A program made the translations under genes and the position numbers. This document shows, in pieces, positions 45,197 through 54,300 of a stretch of DNA of 64,000 bases. Origin of the DNA: Maribacter dokdonensis DSW-8 (GTDB taxonomy: Bacteria; Bacteroidota; Bacteroidia; Flavobacteriales; Flavobacteriaceae); the NCBI RefSeq assembly GCF_001447995.1, contig NZ_LDPE01000003.1:186001-250000 (forward strand), read 5' to 3'. Numbering within the stretch: the stretch's first letter is position 1; the number at the start of each line of letters is the position of its first letter. A model generated the notes under the pieces. The model saw nothing but the letters and a program-made list of their open reading frames with translations, was not told the DNA's origin and ran no database searches.

Positions 45197-45994
45197 ATGA
45201 ACTTTCTGGATAAAAATAAATATCAGAATCAAAATAAGACTTATAAGAGGATAATTCTTGATAAGAATCGAATTGATGGGCTTGTAGTAACCATTAGTTC
45301 AGATTATATAAGGAAAATTACGGGTACATTGAAAAATGATGACTTTTATGAATTAAGGAACAGTATGGCAATAAGATTAGAAAGTATATATTTTCATTAT
45401 GAATTGCTATTACAGTTACATACTCCTGGGCAAGATAAAGGAATTCGAGAAATTGGACCTAGGTCGGTGATGGAAGTTTCATTAAAACAACAGTTCTTAT
45501 TTGATAGTATAATTTTCAATGCAATTTCTTTTTTTGATTATTTGAGCTGTTTTATTTCATTTATACTATTTAAAACCAAAAAGAGCCAATGGCAATCTAT
45601 TGCAAACTATTCGAGGTCAAAAGTAGATTTTAACAAAACTGATCTCGCTAAAGTTATCGATAAATCAGATCGTTGGTTAGTTTCTAAATTAAATCAATAT
45701 AGGTCTGAATTAATTCATTATTCAAGTGACAATGTTGGGTTTTCAACTTCTTTTGATTTTAAAAAAGGACAGGAGAAAATCAAAGTTTATGCTCCTCCAA
45801 GTTTTACTAAAAAATTTAAAAAGGAATTCCGGAATTTGGAGAAAAATGATTTGGATTTAAATATCGTATTAATTTGGTTGTTAGATACAATCAATCACGA
45901 AACTATACAAATTTTATCAAAGATTGAAAGCTATATTGAAACGAATAGAATAATCGAAAATGGTAAAGAAATAATAAAATTTAGGAATAAATAA
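45197..45994 (+). CDS. Unrecognised protein with HEPN-like features
   Basis: 265 residues, AT-rich, alpha-helical, no signal peptide or membrane segment apart from a hydrophobic stretch IIFNAISFFDYLSCFISFILF (about residues 105-125). The pattern of a helix with FDYL followed by a later helix carrying the motif R-x4-H (Arg169 to His174 in YRSELIHYS) is what is seen in HEPN-domain proteins, where R-x4-6-H is the RNase motif. Basic C-terminal half (SFTKKFKKEFRNLEK). It starts 16 bases after the hydrolase stop yet looks compositionally different from its neighbours. No nucleotidyltransferase (MNT) or toxin partner is adjacent. Family assignment is tentative. Confidence 0.55.
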   Translation: MNFLDKNKYQNQNKTYKRIILDKNRIDGLVVTISSDYIRKITGTLKNDDFYELRNSMAIRLESIYFHYELLLQLHTPGQDKGIREIGPRSVMEVSLKQQFLFDSIIFNAISFFDYLSCFISFILFKTKKSQWQSIANYSRSKVDFNKTDLAKVIDKSDRWLVSKLNQYRSELIHYSSDNVGFSTSFDFKKGQEKIKVYAPPSFTKKFKKEFRNLEKNDLDLNIVLIWLLDTINHETIQILSKIESYIETNRIIENGKEIIKFRNK

Positions 45995-46275
45995 AACCTG
46001 CTTTGCCGATAGTTAGCTAATAATGTTAGAAGAAACTTTGTTAAAAATTAATAAAATTTAAGTTTGGTAGTGGTCAGGCACAAAAGTCTTTTTCTTTCTA
46101 ATAGTTTTAACTAAGTTAATTTACAGATTGTAGCTATTAATTTTATAGATTCCTTAGAAATAGCGTCGATAAAATTAATAAAATCTATTTGCGATCTTAT
46201 AATCCAACAATTAAGTTCTAAGGCTTTAAATTTTCCTATTTTTAATACAAGTCAAACTCACCAATCACAAATAAA

Positions 46276-47703
46276 ATGAAAAAGCTAATCGTCGCAATTG
46301 CGGGTGTATTATTCCTGCAGCCATTGAGTACTACAGCTCAAAAAAACAAAAAGGAAGTATTAAAAGGTTTAGATGCAGAATTTAATACCTATAAAGCCAT
46401 AGCAAATGAGCTTTGGGAAAATCCGGAGTTAGGGTATTTGGAAGAAAATAGTTCTGCTCTATTGCAAGAAACACTTGGTGCGGCAGGTTTTAAAGTTGAG
46501 AAAGGTGTAGCAGGTATACCAACGGCATTTACCGGAACATATGGCTCGGGATCACCTGTTATAGGAATATTGGGCGAGTTTGATGCTTTGCCTGGGATGT
46601 CGCAATCTGCGGAGCCTATTAAAAAATCTAGGGTAGTAGATGCACCTGGTCAGGCTTGTGGACATCATTTATTTGGTACGGGTTCTATGGCGGCCGCTAT
46701 TTCTGTTAAGAATTGGTTAGATGCTACCAAAAAATCGGGAACCATTCGGTTTTATGGAACGCCGGCAGAAGAAGGTGGATCAGGAAAAGTTTATATGGTA
46801 AGAGCGGGACTTTTTAATGATGTAGATGCTATAGTTTCTTGGCATCCGGGAGACCAAAACACCTCTAACCCAAGTACAAATTTGGCAACAATATCAGGTA
46901 AATTTACATTTAAAGGTGTTTCCTCACATGCTGCTGCCGCTCCGGAATTGGGGCGTTCGGCTTTAGATGGTGTAGAGGGAATGAATGATTTGGTGAATAT
47001 GTTACGAGAGCATACTACAGAATCTACACGTATTCATTACGTAATAACAAAAGGTGGAGATGCGCCTAATATTGTACCGGAAGAAGCTCAGGTATATTAC
47101 GTAGTACGCCACGCTAATAGAAAAGAAGTAAAAGCAGTTTGGGATAGAGTAGTAAAAGCGGCTGAAGGTTCTGCCATTGGTACAGAAACAGAAATGTCTT
47201 ATGAAATTATAGGCGGTACGTATGACCGTTTGCCAAATGAAGTATTAGCTACTTTAATGCATAAGAATATGGAGATTGTTGGTGGAGTAAATTATACCCC
47301 AGAAGAAATTGATTTTGCCAAGGAAATTCAGAAAACATTAAAAACCCCAAAGGAAATAGAAAGTGCTGGTGAAATCAAACCAATGGTTTTTACCTACGGT
47401 AAAGCATCTGCCGATACAGGCGATGTAAGTTGGAACGCACCTTTAGCTGCAGTAAGAACAGCAACTTGGGTGCCGGGCACTCCGCCACATAGTTGGCAAG
47501 CTGTTGCAGCTGGCGGAACAGATATTGGCTATAAAGGTATGATGGTCGCTGCCAAAACTATGGCATTGACCGCAATAGATATTTTTGAAAAACCAGCTGT
47601 ATTAACTAAGATAAAGGCTGAATTTAATGAAAGGAGAGGAGCCGATTTTAAATATGTAGCGTTATTAGGGGATAGAGAGCCGGCGTTAGATTATAGAAAA
47701 TGA
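46276..47703 (+). CDS. M20-family amidohydrolase (AbgB-like), exported
   Basis: 475-residue protein with a signal peptide (MKKLIVAIAGVLFLQPLSTTAQ). The M20D metal-binding layout is seen: ELWENPELGYLEENSSALL, GEFDALPGMSQSAE, GHHLFGTGSMAAA (metal His), PAEEGGSGKVYMVRAG, SWHPGDQN, and a dimerisation domain FKGVSSHAAAAPELGRSALDGVEGMN. The closest characterised family is p-aminobenzoyl-glutamate hydrolase subunit B (AbgB), but a periplasmic form with other acyl-amino-acid substrates is equally possible. It precedes an exported sulfatase by 88 bases; the two may be co-expressed. Confidence 0.88.
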   Translation: MKKLIVAIAGVLFLQPLSTTAQKNKKEVLKGLDAEFNTYKAIANELWENPELGYLEENSSALLQETLGAAGFKVEKGVAGIPTAFTGTYGSGSPVIGILGEFDALPGMSQSAEPIKKSRVVDAPGQACGHHLFGTGSMAAAISVKNWLDATKKSGTIRFYGTPAEEGGSGKVYMVRAGLFNDVDAIVSWHPGDQNTSNPSTNLATISGKFTFKGVSSHAAAAPELGRSALDGVEGMNDLVNMLREHTTESTRIHYVITKGGDAPNIVPEEAQVYYVVRHANRKEVKAVWDRVVKAAEGSAIGTETEMSYEIIGGTYDRLPNEVLATLMHKNMEIVGGVNYTPEEIDFAKEIQKTLKTPKEIESAGEIKPMVFTYGKASADTGDVSWNAPLAAVRTATWVPGTPPHSWQAVAAGGTDIGYKGMMVAAKTMALTAIDIFEKPAVLTKIKAEFNERRGADFKYVALLGDREPALDYRK

Positions 47704-47772
47704 TACGGACATTTTTCAAATTGTAGTTATACATTATCCTTACTTTTATTAACAGTCAAAACCAACAACCAA

Positions 47773-47783
47773 CAACGAACAAC
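47773..47783. repeat. GTTGTTCGTTG-type short repeat, copy 1
   Basis: CAACGAACAAC, the reverse complement of the repeat core found at 49434 and 59191, within an ACAACC-rich stretch just upstream of the sulfatase start. Not an insertion sequence; origin unknown. Confidence 0.45.
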
Positions 47784-47790
47784 AACCAAA

Positions 47791-49413
47791 ATGAAAAAAC
47801 TAATTCTAACTGTTGCAGTCCTGCTTTTCTTGCTGCCATTTAAAACTAAGGCGCAAAAAAGCAATGCTAAAAAGCCCAATATCATTTTCATCATGTCAGA
47901 TGATCATGCGTATCAGGCCATAAGCGCGTATGATGATAAATTGCTGCAAACACCCAACATTGATCGCTTGGCAAAAGAGGGCATGCTTTTTACCAATGCC
48001 AGTGTTACCAACTCTATTTGTGCGCCTTCTCGTGCAACCATATTAACAGGCAAGCATACACATATCAATGGGAAAGTGGATAATTATTTTCCGTTCGATA
48101 CTACACAGGTGACCTTTCCGCAAATCTTTAAAAAGAATGGGTATAAAACGGCGATGTTCGGTAAGCTTCATTTTGGCAATAATCCAAAAGGGGTAGATGA
48201 GTTTATGATCTTGCCGGGTCAAGGGCACTATATTAATCCAGATTTTATAGTTACCAATGGTGATACCATAACCAAGCAAGGCTATGTTACCGATATCATA
48301 ACAGATGTATCACTAGATTGGTTGAAAGAAGAAGCGTCCAATGACGAACCTTTTATGATGATGTACTTGCACAAGGCACCGCACAGACCGTGGTGGCCAA
48401 GACCGGATAAGTTCAAGGAGTTCACGAAAAAAACCTTCCCGGAGCCAGAAACGTTATTTGATGATTACAGCAATAGAGGATCGGCGGCAAAGACGGCAGA
48501 AATGAATTTGTTGACACACATGATGTATAGTCATGATAGTAAGGTCAGACCGGAAACCTTAGCTAAAATGGAGGGTAAGGTTTTACCGGTAGTGGAGGAA
48601 TTTCCCAATAGTTTTTACGGTCCGTATAACCGTGCAACGGTAGAACAAAAAGCATTGTATGATCCGGTGTTAGATTCCATCAACGATTTTTTCTATAACA
48701 ATTGGCCAAAAATGAACGATACCGAAAAAATGAAATGGAAGTACCAGCGCTATATGCAAGATTATTTGGGTAGTATTTCTTCGGTAGATGATAATGTAGG
48801 CCGCTTGTTAGATTATTTGGATGAAAGCGGATTGGCGGAAAACACCATAGTGATCTATACCTCTGATCAAGGATTTTATTTAGGGGAGCACGGTTGGTTT
48901 GATAAGCGATTTATTTATGACGAATCGTTTAAAACTCCTTTATTGGTACGTTGGCCCAATGTGGTTGAACCGGGAGCTGTAGAAAATGAAATGGTACAGA
49001 ATTTAGACTTTGCACAGACAATGTTAGAAGCTGTAGGCATCACGCCACCAAGTGATATGCAAGGTGAAAGTTTAATTCCCTTGTTGAAAGGCGAAAAAGA
49101 AAAATGGACTAGAGATGCCGTGTATTATCAATATTACGAATATCCATCTGTTCATATGGTAAAGCGTCACTATGGTATTGTGAATAAAGAATTTAAATTG
49201 GTGCATTTCTATTATGATGTTGATGAGTGGGAGTTATATGATAGATTGAAGGACCCAAAGGAAATGAACAATGTCTACAATGACCCTGCCTACGCAGATA
49301 CCGTTAAAAAATTAAAGAAAGATTTAATTGCATTACGTAAAAAATATAAAGACTCCCCGGAGCAAGATCAGATGTATATAGATAAATATAAGAGCGCAGG
49401 GATGATTGAGTAG
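47791..49413 (+). CDS. Exported sulfatase (type I, S1 family)
   Basis: 540-residue sulfatase with a signal peptide (MKKLILTVAVLLFLLPFKTKAQ). The formylglycine motif CAPSR (Cys77) occurs in SVTNSICAPSRATILTGKHT; Asp ligands in FIMSDDHAYQ; the Lys/His pair in FGKLHFGN and LHKAPHRPWW; and the second metal site YTSDQGFYLGEHGWFDKRF. Such enzymes desulfate algal polysaccharides or glycosaminoglycans; the sugar cannot be inferred here. Activation needs a formylglycine-generating enzyme, none of which is encoded in this window (GldJ and EgtB only share the fold). Marine lifestyle is consistent. Confidence 0.92.
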   Translation: MKKLILTVAVLLFLLPFKTKAQKSNAKKPNIIFIMSDDHAYQAISAYDDKLLQTPNIDRLAKEGMLFTNASVTNSICAPSRATILTGKHTHINGKVDNYFPFDTTQVTFPQIFKKNGYKTAMFGKLHFGNNPKGVDEFMILPGQGHYINPDFIVTNGDTITKQGYVTDIITDVSLDWLKEEASNDEPFMMMYLHKAPHRPWWPRPDKFKEFTKKTFPEPETLFDDYSNRGSAAKTAEMNLLTHMMYSHDSKVRPETLAKMEGKVLPVVEEFPNSFYGPYNRATVEQKALYDPVLDSINDFFYNNWPKMNDTEKMKWKYQRYMQDYLGSISSVDDNVGRLLDYLDESGLAENTIVIYTSDQGFYLGEHGWFDKRFIYDESFKTPLLVRWPNVVEPGAVENEMVQNLDFAQTMLEAVGITPPSDMQGESLIPLLKGEKEKWTRDAVYYQYYEYPSVHMVKRHYGIVNKEFKLVHFYYDVDEWELYDRLKDPKEMNNVYNDPAYADTVKKLKKDLIALRKKYKDSPEQDQMYIDKYKSAGMIE

Positions 49414-49433
49414 TTTTTCGTGGTTCGTTTCTC

Positions 49434-49450
49434 GTTGTTCGTTGATAGTA
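49434..49450. repeat. GTTGTTCGTTGATAGTA repeat, copy 2
   Basis: 17 bases identical to 59191-59207, located just after the sulfatase stop. Confidence 0.5.
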
Positions 49451-49620
49451 AAATGTCAGTTCGAGTGCTCTTAAACTAATTTTTCTTTAGGTTAAGAGTG
49501 TATCGAGAATATTGTAATTGAACAGGTGTACTATTGCTTTTAAGCCTTCAGAAAACTAACAACAAGACCAAGAATTATATATTTTTCATAAAATACTAGG
49601 TTTTTAAATTTTTCTGCCTT

Positions 49621-49628
49621 TATATTTG
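49621..49628 (+). promoter_or_regulatory. -7 box of the metY promoter
   Basis: TATATTTG, exact TAnnTTTG match. The transcript would start near 49635, about 20 bases before the SAM-I aptamer. Confidence 0.6.
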
Positions 49629-49657
49629 TAGTTCAAAGTTCACACACGTATTGAATA

Positions 49658-49757
49658 GTTATCAAGAAAGGTGGAGGGATTAGACCCTTTGAAACCTTAG
49701 CAACCCTTTGTTCCATACAAAGAAGGTGCTACATTCTACCCTTAGGGGAAGGATAAC
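49658..49757 (+). ncRNA. SAM-I (S-box) riboswitch upstream of metY
   Basis: Clear S-box aptamer. P1 is GTTATC (49658-49663) / GATAAC (49752-49757). Between them are the conserved blocks AGGTGGAGGGAT, GACCCTTTGAAACCT, AGCAACC, a CTTTG/CAAAG hairpin, AAGGTGCTA and a CTACCC/GGGG hairpin. It precedes a sulfhydrylase of methionine synthesis, the expected target. Downstream, a hairpin at 49758-49782 and a sequence at 49781-49792 complementary to the 5' aptamer strand probably form the expression platform. Confidence 0.93.
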
Positions 49758-49875
49758 AGTAATCGATTTTCTCGATATTACTTTCTTATAACTTTTTGAT
49801 TTTACTTACTCACAATTTTATGTGTTTAAGTTGGGCTTTTTAATTATTAGAATAATTTTTAAAAACAACAAAATC

Positions 49876-51150
49876 ATGAGTAATCACAAATTAGCAACAA
49901 ACGCATTACACGCAGGTCACGACACCACTACAAATGGAGGTACAAGGGCAGTGCCTATTTATCAAACATCATCGTATGTATTTAATGATACCGATCATGC
50001 GGCAAACTTATTTTCACTTAAAGAACTAGGGTTTATTTACACACGGTTAAACAATCCTACCAATCAAATTTTACAAGATAGATTAGCCGCTGTTGAAGGT
50101 GGTGTTGGTGCTGTGGTCTTTGCATCTGGTACTGCTGCTATTTCTACAGGTTTATTGACCTTGTTAAAAGCGGGCGATCATATTGTAGCGTCAAGCAGTT
50201 TATACGGTGGCACCTTTAATTTATTAAATGTTACCCTACCAAGATTCGGTATTACGACCACCTTTGTAGATGCATCTGATCCTGAAAATTTTGGAAAAGC
50301 GGTACAGGATAATACAAGGGCTTTCTTTGTGGAATCTTTAGGGAATCCGAAATTGGATGTGTTGGATCTGAAAGCGATTTCTAAAGAATCGAAAGCAGCG
50401 GGAGTACCTTTTATAGTAGATAATACAGTAGCTACTCCTTCATTGTTAAACCCTATTGAGCACGGTGCCAATTTGGTCATTCATTCATTGACAAAATATA
50501 TTGGCGGTCAAGGAACGTCTTTAGGTGGAGCAATTATAGATGCCGGTACGTTTGATTGGACCAACGGAAAATTCCCTGAATTTACGGAACCATCTGCAGG
50601 TTACCACGGTTTGGTTTATAGTGAGGCATTAGGTGCGGCAGCATTTACCTTTAAATTGATACTGGAAGGTTTACGTGATTTTGGTGGGGCATTGAGTCCG
50701 TATAACGCCTTCCAAATTATACAAGGTTTAGAGACTTTGCCGGTACGTATAAAGCAACACAGTGCAAATGCATTGGAATTGGCTACTTGGTTAGAAGGAA
50801 GGAAAGAAGTGGCTTGGGTAAATTACCCAGGATTAAAGAGCAATAAATACTATGACTTGGCACAAGAATACTTGCCAAAAGGTCAAAGCGGATTGGTTAC
50901 CTTTGGTATCAAGGGCGGTTTTGAAGCGGCTAAAAAGGTTACCGATGCTACTAAGATATTTTCTTTACTTGCCAATATTGGTGACACCAAATCATTGATC
51001 ATTCACCCGGCAAGTACTACCCACCAGCAATTAACCGCAGAGCAGCAAGAAGGTGCAGGTGTAGGGCAAGATTTAATTCGTTTGTCGGTAGGTCTTGAAG
51101 ATATAGAAGATTTAAAAGCAGATTTAGAGCAGGCATTTGCCAGTCTTTAA
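49876..51150 (+). CDS. metY: O-acetylhomoserine aminocarboxypropyltransferase (sulfhydrylase) MetY
   Basis: 424-residue gamma-family PLP enzyme. Conserved: NALHAGHDTTTNGGTRAVPIYQTSSYVF at the N-terminus, YTRLNNPTNQILQDRLAAVEGG, cofactor site FASGTAAISTGLL, PLP Lys in VIHSLTKYIGGQGTSLGG, and the C-terminal HPASTTHQQLTAEQQ motif. It makes homocysteine (with sulfide) or methionine precursors from O-acetylhomoserine. The ATG at 49876 is chosen since MSNHKLATNALHAGH is the family start; an upstream in-frame ATG at 49822 would add an odd hydrophobic 18 residues. Regulated by the SAM-I riboswitch. Upstream of the MetX-aspartokinase-HSD fusion gene. Confidence 0.93.
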   Translation: MSNHKLATNALHAGHDTTTNGGTRAVPIYQTSSYVFNDTDHAANLFSLKELGFIYTRLNNPTNQILQDRLAAVEGGVGAVVFASGTAAISTGLLTLLKAGDHIVASSSLYGGTFNLLNVTLPRFGITTTFVDASDPENFGKAVQDNTRAFFVESLGNPKLDVLDLKAISKESKAAGVPFIVDNTVATPSLLNPIEHGANLVIHSLTKYIGGQGTSLGGAIIDAGTFDWTNGKFPEFTEPSAGYHGLVYSEALGAAAFTFKLILEGLRDFGGALSPYNAFQIIQGLETLPVRIKQHSANALELATWLEGRKEVAWVNYPGLKSNKYYDLAQEYLPKGQSGLVTFGIKGGFEAAKKVTDATKIFSLLANIGDTKSLIIHPASTTHQQLTAEQQEGAGVGQDLIRLSVGLEDIEDLKADLEQAFASL

Positions 51151-51183
51151 TATAGGTTGCCCATATAGTCAACAACCGGTCAC

Positions 51184-51307
51184 TGAGCGTAGCCGAAGTG
51201 ATCGGTGGATTAAGAAAAAAAGAATATTGGTGGCGGCTGAGCCTAGCCGAAGTCATTGAATGTTCAAGAATATATTATTTACATGAGGTGGCTGAGCGCA
51301 GTCGAAG
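51184..51307. repeat. Three evenly spaced TGAGCnnAGyCGAAG repeats
   Basis: 15-base copies at 51184-51198, 51238-51252 and 51293-51307, about 54 bases apart, between metY and the fusion gene. The third is in a perfect inverted repeat GGCTGAGC / GCTCAGCC. The first is bounded by CACT / AGTG. Similar elements are scattered in flavobacterial genomes; function unknown. Confidence 0.6.
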
Positions 51308-51334
51308 CTCAGCCATAAATTGATTTTGAAATAG

Positions 51335-54300
51335 ATGTTACATCAACTACAGATTAAAAAATACAAGACCCTAAGCGGTAGTACTCAAGATATTCAATTA
51401 TCGTATCAGGTATTTGGGAAGGAGCTTCATACAGCGCCAATAATTTTGGTGAATCATGCATTAACGGGCAATTCTAATGTTACCGGTGAAAATGGTTGGT
51501 GGTCTGCCTTGATCGGAGAAGAGAAGTGTATAGATACCAACAAGTACACTATTTTGGCATTCAACATTCCGGGCAATGGTCATGACAAGTTTGTAATAGA
51601 GAACTATAAGGATTTTGTAGCCGGTGATGTAGCTAGAATATTTTTATTAGGTCTACAACAGTTAAAGGTAGAACGTTTGTTTGCATTGATCGGTGGATCT
51701 TTGGGTGGTGGTATCGCTTGGGAAATGGCAGCATTGCACCCAACGCTGACAGAACATTTGATTCCTGTGGCATCTGATTGGAAATCGACCGATTGGTTAA
51801 TAGCCAATTGCCAAATACAGGAACAGTTTTTAGTGAATTCTAAACAACCTGTGCATGATGCCCGTATGCATGCCATGTTATGTTATAGGACCCCGGCTTC
51901 CTTTAAAGAACGGTTTAAACGAAGTACCAATGAGGAGCTTAAGGTTTTTAATGTAGAAAGTTGGTTAATGCACCATGGCGATAAGTTACAAGAGCGTTTT
52001 CAATTGTCTGCGTATAAGTTGATGAACCAATTGTTAAAGACCATTGATGTAACTAGGGATGGTGATGAGAATTTTATTAAGCTACAAAATAGCGATACCA
52101 ATATTCATATTATCGGAGTAGATTCGGATATGTTCTTTACTGCCCAAGAAAACAAAGATACCTTTAAGCAATTGGCGCAGGCAAAGAGTAATGTAACCTA
52201 TGGCGAAGTACAATCGTTACATGGGCATGATGCCTTTTTGATCGAGTTTGATCAGATGGAAAAATTGCTGACCGGTATTTTTAATACCAACGGTAATATC
52301 AAGAAGATCAAAATCCTAAAATTCGGTGGTAAATCGTTGAGTAATGGCGAGGGACTTGAGCGTGTATTGGATATCGTTACACAAAAGGTCAAAAACAATG
52401 AGAATGTAGCCATGGTGGTTTCCGCTAGGGAAAAGGCTACAGATCAGCTAGAGGATATGCTAGAGAAAGCAGCCAAGGGAAAAGATTATAGGTCAGATTT
52501 TGAAGCGCTGGAGAAGTATCAAAAACATACCTATTCCAACGTAAATCTATCTGCCGAATTCAAGGGCTTGGCAAAGCTGTATGAAGGAGTTTCCTTGTTG
52601 GGAGATTACAGTGCCAAAATAAAAGATGAGGTGTTGGCGTATGGCGAGTTGATCTCTGCCAAACTGGTAACCAAACTATTGATCGGTAAAGGGATCAATG
52701 CCAAACTTGTAGATACACGTGAAGTCATTAAGACCGATGATACCTTTGGTGACGCCAAGGTGCTTGAAAATGAATCCAAAGAATTGGTGCTTTTAAAATT
52801 CGCTGAAATTCCGAGTGATACGGTAGCGGTAGTAACCGGTTTTATAGCCTCTACAGTGGAGAACGAGACAACTACTTTGGGTAGAAATGGCAGTAATTAT
52901 TCCGCGGCATTATTGGCAAATTTCTTAGATGCCGAAGAATTACAGAATTACACCCACGTTGATGGTATTTATACGGCAAATCCTGATTATGTACCAGAGG
53001 CGAAAAGACTGGCGAACCTGTCTTATGAAGAAGCAAACGAGCTCGCCAATTTTGGAGCTACCATTCTACATGCCAAAACCATAATTCCCTTAATAGAGAA
53101 GAACATTCCGTTACGTATTTTAAATACCTACAATGATGATAATGAGGGTACTTTAATAAGCGCCAAATCTAGTAAAGAAGGTATAAAGTCGCTCTCGGTA
53201 ATAGAAGATGTTGCCATGATTAATATAGAAGGTCGTGGCTTGTTAGGGAAAGTAGGGGTAGATGCCCGTATTTTTAAAGCCTTGCAATCTAGTAATATTA
53301 GTGTGAGCATTATTTCCCAAGGATCATCTGAAAGGGGAATAGGTCTTGTGGTGAAAAAGGATAAGGCAAAAAGGGCAAAGCTGGCATTGGAAAATGAGTT
53401 TAGCAACGACTTTGAATCAAAAGATGTAAATATGATTACGGTGATGGATGATGTGTCAATCATATCTATCGTAGGTCAAGATTTAAGCACTTTTCACAAT
53501 CCGTTCAATGCATTGATCAAGAACCAGATCGTGCCGTTGTTGTTCAATAATACGGTATCTGGCAAGAACGTAAGTTTGGTAGTAAAGAAATCGGATTTGC
53601 ATAAGGCGGTCAATGTTATGCACGGTCAGGTGTTCGGCATCAGTAAGAAAATCAATATTCTGATTTTCGGTCACGGTAATGTAGGCGGTACGTTGATAGA
53701 ACAGATTTTAAAGTCGGCAAAGTCCATTAAAGAGCGCAAGAAATTAGACTTAAGGGTTTTTGGAATTGCAAACTCAAAAAAGGTATTGTTGAATGAAAAG
53801 GGTATTGCCAAGAACTGGAAGACACAACTGGAGCAGAAAGGAAAACCGTATAAGGTTGATGATGTCTTTGAATTTGCAAAGCGTCACCATTTGGAGAACC
53901 TTATTGTAATAGATAATACGGCAAGTAAAGATTTCGTTGCCAACTATTTTGAATTTGTAGAGCATGGTTTTGATATTGTGTCATCGAACAAAATTGCCAA
54001 TACCTTGCGTTACGATTTTTATCAGTTACTGAGGGAAGAATTACAAAAAAATCAAAAGCAATATCTGTACGAAACCAATGTAGGAGCAGGATTGCCATTG
54101 ATTGATACAATTAAGTTATTACATTTATCCGGAGAGAATATAACAAGGATAAAAGGCGTGTTCTCAGGTTCTTTAAGTTATATTTTCAATACATTCTCAG
54201 AAGTGGATGTACCTTTTTCATCGATTTTGAAAGATGCAATGCAAAAAGGATTTACGGAACCAGATCCACGTGAAGATCTTTCTGGAAATGATGTTGGGCG

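Noticed and set aside
45197..45994. Toxin-antitoxin system around the HEPN-like orphan
   Set aside because: No MNT nucleotidyltransferase or other antitoxin-like small gene overlaps or adjoins it, so no pair can be claimed.
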